A stretch of DNA of 13,601 nucleotides from Bimuria novae-zelandiae CBS 107.79. Its lineage: Eukaryota; Ascomycota; Dothideomycetes; Pleosporales; Didymosphaeriaceae. The notes under the pieces were generated by a model that was given only the letters and a program-made list of their open reading frames with translations, was not told the origin of the DNA and made no database searches. Each line of letters starts with the position of its first letter. Within the stretch, counting starts at the first letter, position 1. Both the position numbers and the translations under genes were made by a program. Location: contig ML976658.1 of assembly GCA_010015655.1 (NCBI GenBank), positions 1 through 13,601 of the forward strand, read 5' to 3'. This document shows, in pieces, positions 8,467 to 13,601 of this stretch.

Positions 8467-9341
8467 ATGGACGAAGGAGCATTGAACATGTCTCCAATGT
8501 GTTCCGAGAAGCTCAAGAGCACCGAGACCGAAGAACAGCTCGCCGAGTACGAATGCTGGGTGTGCACCCTCTCATATACCTTCGATAAAGGTACCTATAC
8601 CTGCGGCACACACTTTGCATGCGACGAATGCATTGTCTATGCTTTCAACTCCGCCATCAAGCCAGGCTGGGAGTGCTTCCCGGTCCAATGCTGCAAACCG
8701 ATCGAAGTAGACTACTTGAAGCATATCTTGACCCAGACATCGTGGAGAAATACAAGGCCAAATACCAAGAGTATTCCGTACCTAAATTGAAGCTAACCTT
8801 CTGCCACTGTTGTACCAAGTGGCAGCCTCCTTCTGGGTTCATCGACACTCAGCGCTCTACCTACGCAGCGTGTTCTTGCGGCACCAACACTTGTGTGGGA
8901 TGCAAGGGCAAGTGGGAAGACGACAATCGCCGATATTCTACGACGATCGAGAAGCTAGACTGGATGCCCAACTACACTCAAGACTGCCGTATCAAACCCT
9001 GCCCCGCGTGTTGTATGTGGGTCGAGCTTAAACAGGGTTGTAATCACATGACGTGTGATTACTGCCGGCGTGAATTCTGCTTCCAGTGTATGATCGAGTG
9101 GAACCGTCTTCATGAGAGCTGTGGATATATTGGCGATCCCTTCGAGGGCTATGATTACGAGGGCTATGATTACGAGGGCTACGAAAATACGCGTCGAGGC
9201 TTGCATATCTACTCAGGCCTTAATAGACAAGGTCTCAATCGCTTAGGAAAGCGTCTTGAGGAGCAAAAGCTTGCCGAAATCAATGGCGACGGTCGGGAAG
9301 GCTACGACGATTTTGGTGACTATAACGAGGAAGAGTGGTAA
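8467..9341 (+). pseudogene. RING-IBR-RING (RBR) E3 ubiquitin ligase with an internal frameshift
   Basis: This is the better kept RBR copy. From the ATG at 8467 (A at -3) the first frame encodes RING1: ECWVC, TCGTHFACDEC and ECFPVQCCKP, all zinc ligands present. Coding then moves at about 8725-8735 into the frame that ends at 9341: DPDIVEKYKAKYQEY, IBR with CHCCTKW and CSCGTNTCVGCKGKW, and RING2 CPACCMWVEL with CNHMTC, whose last Cys (9054-9056) is the ubiquitin-accepting residue by family alignment. One missing base near ttgacccag would explain the shift; no GT-AG intron repairs it without deleting clear homology. After RING2 comes a Tyr/Gly/Glu-rich tail with 15-bp repeats. The frame past the TAA at 9339 is open to a TGA at 9531-9533, so the true C-terminus may have been longer. 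It could still be expressed if the shift is a sequencing error. Confidence 0.78.
9144..9185 (+). repeat. 15-bp in-frame tandem repeat in RBR copy 2
   Basis: The unit gagggctatgattac occurs at 9144-9158 and 9159-9173, with a partial third unit to about 9185. It encodes EGYDY repeats after RING2. The other RBR copy has only a single similar GYDGNGYE stretch there, so the repeat expanded after the copies split. Confidence 0.75.
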
Positions 9342-9382
9342 GAGGAAGAGAGGCTAGTGAAGCTGATTGACGAGCTAACCGC

Positions 9383-9453
9383 GACAATGACAGCGACAAT
9401 GACAGCGACGATGACAGCAACTATCAGCGATGATGACAGCGATGATGAACCTT
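9383..9453 (+). repeat. 12-bp GACAGCGACAAT-type tandem array, one unit shortened
   Basis: Units GACAGCGACAAT, GACAGCGACAAT, GACAGCGACGAT and GACAGCAACTAT are followed by a 10-bp unit CAGCGATGAT and then GACAGCGATGAT. In one frame the units spell an acidic Asp/Ser/Asn run. The short unit changes the frame, and the next segment (SDDEPLSDDQ, ending SGFWARILRL) is open in the frame of the RBR gene. Confidence 0.7.
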
Positions 9454-9533
9454 TGTCTGACGATCAAAACTCTCGCGAACGCGCACCAGACAGCTACTCA
9501 TCAGGCTTTTGGGCCCGCATCTTGCGCCTGTGA

Positions 9534-9641
9534 GGTTGAAGGTTTTTATGGCTAAGCGAACATGCGAGTATGGTGGTCTATTTTGCTGTGTGATGGAAAA
9601 TATGAGTGGTTTCGCGTAGAATAACTTTTCGAATATTGCGC

Positions 9642-9676
<35 letters not shown>

Positions 9677-10174
9677 TATCACTCCCTGCAATTCCCGCCG
9701 ACGTTGTATAGACGTTTTCATTCAGCTTTGCTATAATGACTTACTATGATGTACAAGAGTGCATGACTGGAAATTATATCTGCATTACACTAGATAAGTG
9801 TTTGCCTGAGGTTTAAACCGCAGTGCATATTTTGCAGATCTGTAAATGAAACACTGTAGCTCTGCATTCATCTCCCATGTACAATTGTTTTGCATACACG
9901 AATCACCGAATCTTCCGTTCCGCCCCGCTTTTCACTCTTCCCTATTCGCCCATGTATACCCCAATCCCCCCGTGTCTTCAAACCAACTCCTTCCCCCATA
10001 AAACGCCAGTATCCCTAATCACCACACCTGAATGGCGGCATTACACTCTAACAAACCCCTACACATTCCACCCTTCTTGCACCGCACAGGTCCACCACTA
10101 AAGCACAGCTCATGCAAACACCATTTATATAGCTTCTCTGGCTCCGTAAAGTGGCGATGTATATTTACACTCCA
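9534..10174. other. Intergenic region with a homopolymer junction
   Basis: No gene is supported. The plus ORF at 9877-10101 has no domain and a chance composition. The region contains the T20/A15 junction (listed separately) and, on the minus strand at about 10120-10131, a clean TATA-like ctatataaatgg. The part 10019-10137 may be a second exon of the small secreted protein gene. Confidence 0.35.
9642..9676. repeat. T20 run followed directly by A15 run
   Basis: Twenty T at 9642-9661 abut fifteen A at 9662-9676. The pair forms a perfect 15-bp A:T hairpin. It may be a decayed poly(A) insertion scar, slippage product or an assembly join. Confidence 0.9.
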
Positions 10175-10588
10175 TTAGCTTCCTCGCCCTAGCGTGCACA
10201 CCTCAACCACAGTGGAAAACTTACCAGCACAAGTCTCCACGAAGCCTATGCACGGCTGGCAGGGATAACGATTATTCGCGGCTTTCTTAACTGTATTCGT
10301 TGTTGCGGTATACTTTGCCATCGTTGCGGTCGTCGCTATCGCTTTTATTATGGTCACTCCTGCGGTCTTGGTTGTCGTTACCGTCTCGGTCGTCGTTGCC
10401 GTCTCAATTGTCGCTCCTCTCATATTGAGCAAAAAATTGTACCACGGAGTCGGCTGCGAAGCGGTGCCGACTTCTACCGTTTGTGAGGCGGTTTGAGCTG
10501 CATCGACTGGGTCCTCGGTGGCATGACCCATTACGGCAGCGGCGAGGGCGACGAGGAATAGAAAAGTGATGAGGCGGAGAAGCCTCAT
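10175..10588 (-). CDS. Small secreted Thr-rich protein with a Cys cluster, effector-like candidate
   Basis: As an unspliced gene this gives 137 residues. The N-terminus MRLLRLITFLFLVALAAAV is a strong signal peptide with probable cleavage near GHA at 21-23. A Thr-rich middle (TATTTETVTTTKT, ATTATMAKYTATTNTV) could be O-glycosylated, and four cysteines cluster at the end (110, 113, 120, 131). I do not recognise the family. Small size, secretion and late cysteines fit fungal secreted effectors or wall proteins, which is inference. A perfect donor GTAAGT lies right after the third Cys (intron start 10224); splicing to CCAG at 10138 would replace the last 16 residues by 39 with five more cysteines, ending at 10019. 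The 5' end is firm, the 3' end is not. Confidence 0.6.
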   Translation of the reverse strand: MRLLRLITFLFLVALAAAVMGHATEDPVDAAQTASQTVEVGTASQPTPWYNFLLNMRGATIETATTTETVTTTKTAGVTIIKAIATTATMAKYTATTNTVKKAANNRYPCQPCIGFVETCAGKFSTVVEVCTLGRGS

Positions 10589-11123
10589 GATCGCTCAGTG
10601 AGTTCGAAGCTTGGTGACGTGGCAAAGGCTGGGTGTTGGTTTTAATGTTGAGAGCAAGATGAGGCAGTATTGACCTGGGAGAGAGTTGAGTGCGAGTGTG
10701 GAAAGCGCGTTTGTCTCAGTAGCGTAGAAGCAGAGGGAAGGGTCCGTTTGGATGCACGTTGAACCACGCGATGAGGCCGAAGGTCAATTGGTGCGTCACG
10801 TAATGTGGTAATTGTTTTTGGTTGACAAAAGGCTAGGTTGAAAACGGAGCTATAGCCCAAGCGCCAAACTGCACTGCTATGAAATTGTACAGCGCCCGCG
10901 GGCGCGCTTTGATCATTCCCTGGACATACATAAAGCAAACTTTGGACGGTATGCAATGGCTGAGAAGGTCGCATTGCTTCGTTCAGGTTGCCTGTGGAGC
11001 TTGTACCTTGATTAGAACACCCCTGATATCCACATCCATGTCTACTCATGCAAGCTTTTCTGAAGACGCTGCGTCTCGTGGCTGACAGGTCCATGTGACC
11101 GACTGTTTTCCAACCATATTCCG
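10589..11123. other. Region between two minus-strand genes, with remnants of the upstream gene's C-terminus
   Basis: On the minus strand a frame open from 11175 to 10642 begins with a zinc-type segment (LCGHVCRKCVTEYGW, about 11154-11110) that probably belongs to the gene ending at 11124 in another frame; below about 10990 it becomes unconvincing. The rest should be the promoter of the small secreted protein, and includes the GC palindrome at 10892-10905. Confidence 0.35.
10892..10905. repeat. 14-bp perfect GC palindrome
   Basis: gcgcccgcgggcgc equals its own reverse complement and stands out in a balanced context. It lies about 300 bp upstream of the small secreted protein start, so a dimeric regulator site is possible, but there is no second copy or other support. 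Confidence 0.5.
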
Positions 11124-12798
11124 TCACACATTTCCGGCACACATGACCACACAGCTGTTCTCTTGAGTCGAAGGTCTAGGAGCCATGCCGCGGTTGCACC
11201 TAAGATGTACAGCAGCTTGTCTAAGAAAGTCGCCAGCTTTGTGAACGCACAATATGCCAGCGTGGAAATCCTTTAGAGTTTGTCCGATAGTATCGTCGTA
11301 TGCTTTGCGGGCATACTCATCATAAGCCGGACATCGGTACGCTTCAATGGTCTTTTGTTCGCGTTCAGGCACTGAAATGGTTAGCTCGTTGCATCTGTAA
11401 GGTTCAATACGGGGTAAAGTCGAGAGACTGGCGCTTCAGGAACAAATAGAAAGTACCATATCCTCTTGCTGTACTTCTACCTCTGAATGATATATCCAAG
11501 GAACACGTAGTCCGGCTTTGAAATGGGGTACTTACGAGTAGCGATGTATGCCTGAAATTCATCGTACGCCTTGCGACTCTTCTTCTGGTCCTGCTCACGC
11601 TCTGCCAGCATGATCTCCGCCAGCTTACCCATCCGGGTAATAGTATCATCGCGCACTCCTTGAGACATTTCTTCCTGTGCAATTGCAAGAGCCTCTAGAG
11701 CTTTCCCACGAGGATGACGTAGAATACCGCGAATGTCCTTGAGCGTGAACATTTCTTTACTCAAAGGATTCCGCATGACACCATCTCCAGCTCTGATGGC
11801 CGTAGTCAATTCTGAAATCTCCCATGCATAGTTGTCTTCAGTGACATAGAAGTCCTCTCTTGGAATCTCTTTCAAAGGCCGATTGAGGACCATTGTACCC
11901 AAGGCATCGTTAGCATATTTGTGATGGAGGTTCTCGTGCTCAGTGTGCATAAAGCCAAGTTCGCAGTGAGGTTTCAAGCTCTCCGGTAGCCCCTTCTGTA
12001 TGGCACGCGTACGCTTGACAAGTATTTCCCGGATCTCATCTTCACTTGCCTCATAGTCTGCTCACGGAATCGTCAGTCAGAAGAAGAAGAAGTCAAGCAT
12101 GTTTGAAGCACACCGTTAGGGGCATTGAGCATGAAAATACCTCGCAACCACAGAATCACGTTCTCGAAGTCCAAAATGACGAGATCGACAGCCTTCTCAG
12201 GAATCGACAGGATGGCGCGCATCACAGCATGCACCTTGCTCGGTGGTCCGGCAGATACCTTCGGTACATTCCTTCCCTCGATGAACGCCTTCAAACTGAC
12301 CGAGACTCCCGAAGTTGGTAATCCAAGTTTTCTCTGCTCAGCCTGCAGAGGCAAGAGGTTGCCGAAGAGGTCCTTGGCCTTCTCACGTAGACTTTGGTGG
12401 CCGTCTACCAACTCGGACGCCATTTTTCTGAAGGCTGGCGTTCTCCGCGCCGCTTTCTCTCCCGGCTTGGAACTCGTAACAGCTGTATTCGCTTTCGACT
12501 TTTTGGCAACCCTGGTCTCAGCGCTCTATAACCCATCAGCGAACCATCAAACATGTGCGGAAAGTACCACTCCGTAACGCACCTGCTTCACGACTTCCGC
12601 CAGTCTCACAATCTCTGTGTCGTGCGACGCGTCGCGCTGCAGCTCCTTGACAAGATCGGCAGCCGCGCCAATCCAGCCGATCGATAAGTAGTGATGCACG
12701 AGAAGCGTCTTCGCACAAACAGCGGGAGGGTGTCGTTCAATCTCGTCCGAGAGCTCGGCAATCAGTGTTAGGTCAGGCGCTCCAGTGAGAGGTCCCAT
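11124..12798 (-). CDS. Four-exon gene of unknown function with a U-box-like stretch (Dothideomycete-type family)
   Basis: Minus-strand exons 12798-12583, 12525-12114, 12057-11536 and 11371-11124 give 465 residues in one frame. Introns are 57 bp (GTGCGT..TTATAG), 56 bp (GTGTGC..CTGAC..GCAG) and 164 bp (GTAAGT..CTAAC..TTCAG). The start at MGPLTG is chosen because of its CCAAAATGG context; an upstream ATG at 12891 would add 31 residues read from a pyrimidine-rich leader. Exon 2 has a basic patch (KKSK..KAARR). Exon 3 has HCELGFMHTEHE, LGTMVLNRPLKEIP, NYAWEISELTTAI and RNPLSKEMFTLKDIRGILRHP, the last recalling a U-box start, followed by a long charged helix to about residue 385. I recall close hypothetical proteins from Pleosporales but no function. 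The C-terminus after HLRCNRG is doubtful, since a Cys/His segment follows in another frame. Confidence 0.75.
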
Positions 12799-13388
12799 TT
12801 TGGAAGGTTCTGGCTCGCGGGTTGCCGTGGCGACGATTTGACCGAAGGTAGCGAGAGTGAGGGTAAGAGTGAGAATGGAGCCGCAGAGCAAGCAGAACTC
12901 CCAGTGGTGGTGAGCATGAATAGGTCCTACTTTCTCTGAAGAATTATAATACGCAACAGGGTTCTAGCACCAGATCCGAGGCGTCTAACCGTGTGCTGCG
13001 CTCTGTTCTCCGTCCACAAGAGAGTCAGTGTATATGACGACTGGGTGATTTGGATGCGCAGCCGCAAGAAAAGTTTCCACAACCTTTCTCCTCGACATTC
13101 CCCTTATGATATCAGATACGAAGCGACTTTGAGCAAACTTAGTCGTTCGACTTTCCTGATCTCCCATGAGGCTGAGTTTGCAAGTAGTGGTTCAAGGTTT
13201 AAACTAAGCGATAAAAAAGAATTATCAGTATGCTCTCTTCAGACATGTGACTGTAATGCGAAAGTATGTTTAGCTATGTCTCACGGAAAAGGGCCATATT
13301 TGTTGAACGTCCCAACAGGCATCAACATGACTCGCTTTGTCTCAATACGGTTAGTGTGATGCCTCAGGCAACAAGGTTGTGTCGGCAA

Positions 13389-13481
13389 CTCATCTGACCT
13401 TGGAAATTACCTCGGCTAACCTTGGCACCTTCCTATATAGGTAAAGATGAGCTGGAAAAATCCTTCTCAAGGTCAGATGAG
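13389..13481. repeat. Small inverted repeat, 14-bp arms, possible MITE or hairpin
   Basis: ctcatctgaccttg at 13389-13402 is the exact reverse complement of 13468-13481. Inside it, ttacct (13407-13412) pairs with aggtaa (13439-13444), and cctatatagg is self-complementary, so the 93 bases form a nested hairpin. I found no clear target duplication outside the arms. Confidence 0.6.
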
Positions 13482-13567
13482 GTTTTTTTCACAGTCGGGT
13501 CATATAAGCCCCTCCAACCTTATTTTAGGAGCATTTCCGATCGTTATTTGTTCGCGCTTGCGCTGTA

Positions 13568-13600
13568 AACACGTTTCGAACACGTTCTGAATACGTTCCT
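13568..13600. repeat. Three 11-bp tandem units at the window edge
   Basis: aacacgtttcg, aacacgttctg and aatacgttcct follow each other at 13568-13578, 13579-13589 and 13590-13600, sharing AAYACGTT. The array may continue past the window. Confidence 0.55.
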
Positions 13601-13601
13601 T

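Larger units (their letters stand above)
12799..13601. other. Upstream region of the minus-strand gene; no firm gene
   Basis: A pyrimidine-rich leader (on the minus strand) lies at about 12799-12895. ORFs at 12991-13359 (plus) and 13167-12985 (minus, 60 residues, RRKVVETFLAAAHPNHP) overlap and neither can be supported. The right third carries an inverted repeat and short tandem units listed separately. Confidence 0.3.

Noticed and set aside
8711..8740. GTAGAC..CCCAG as an intron repairing RBR copy 2
   Set aside because: It is 30 bp, a multiple of three, so it would not change the frame, and it would delete residues that fit the RBR linker.
9877..10101. Plus-strand 74-codon ORF
   Set aside because: Pro/Thr/Ser composition from a C-rich strand, no signal peptide; overlaps the possible second exon of the minus-strand secreted protein.
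10642..10990. Lower part of the 166-codon minus ORF
   Set aside because: Only its first about 40 codons look selected; the rest lacks motifs and overlaps promoter sequence.
12799..12891. Signal-peptide-like N-terminal extension of the four-exon gene
   Set aside because: The hydrophobic LTLTLTLATF run is the translation of a pyrimidine-rich leader typical of fungal 5' ends; the next ATG has a better context and the rest of the protein looks intracellular.
12985..13359. Overlapping 122-codon plus and 60-codon minus ORFs
   Set aside because: No domain in either; the minus one looks slightly more protein-like but has no independent support.
1..13601. CRISPR array, prophage, bacterial operon or tRNA
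   Set aside because: No regularly spaced repeats, no tRNA-like cloverleaf was recognised, and introns plus gene families are eukaryotic.

Overview
The window looks like an accessory stretch of a filamentous ascomycete genome, most likely a Dothideomycete (Pleosporales-like). Genes are broken by 51-58 bp GT-AG introns with CTGAC/CTAAC/CTAAT branch sites, two hydrolases carry signal peptides, and one multi-exon protein resembles a family I recall mainly from Dothideomycetes. There is no bacterial-style operon structure. The assignment rests on gene style and remembered family patterns, not on a search.

Layout. 1-331 is the 3' end of a transposase-like ORF (pogo/Fot1-style basic coiled-coil tail), followed by about 200 bp that probably holds the element's end. 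644-2499 (+) is a three-exon secreted serine hydrolase of the beta-lactamase/penicillin-binding family. 3159-4476 (+) is a three-exon secreted glucuronoyl esterase-like protein (CE15) with Ser225 and His355, but with Cys at the usual catalytic Glu position. 5144-6855 (+) and 8467-9533 (+) are two diverged RING-IBR-RING (RBR) E3 ligase copies. Both still show the catalytic RING2 cysteine, and both carry frame breaks just after RING1 plus later stops or shifts, so both read as decaying genes. Between them, at 7072-7256, sits a complete 185-bp hAT-type MITE with 57-bp terminal inverted repeats and a perfect 8-bp target duplication.

The right part is on the minus strand: a small secreted Thr-rich, Cys-ended protein (10588-10175) with an attractive alternative spliced end, and a four-exon gene of unknown function (12798-11124) with a U-box-like stretch, whose C-terminal zinc-type segment lies in another frame. 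The right edge has a small inverted repeat (13389-13481) and 11-bp tandem units running to the border.

The two + strand hydrolases are both secreted and could serve an extracellular or plant-associated lifestyle, but nothing shows joint regulation. The overall picture is a gene neighbourhood eroded by transposons, small indels and stop-creating changes compatible with C-to-T mutation (possibly RIP). I did not find a coherent new multi-gene system. The best leads are the MITE, the twin RBR decay with an extra Cys-rich domain, the altered CE15 triad and the spliced small secreted protein.
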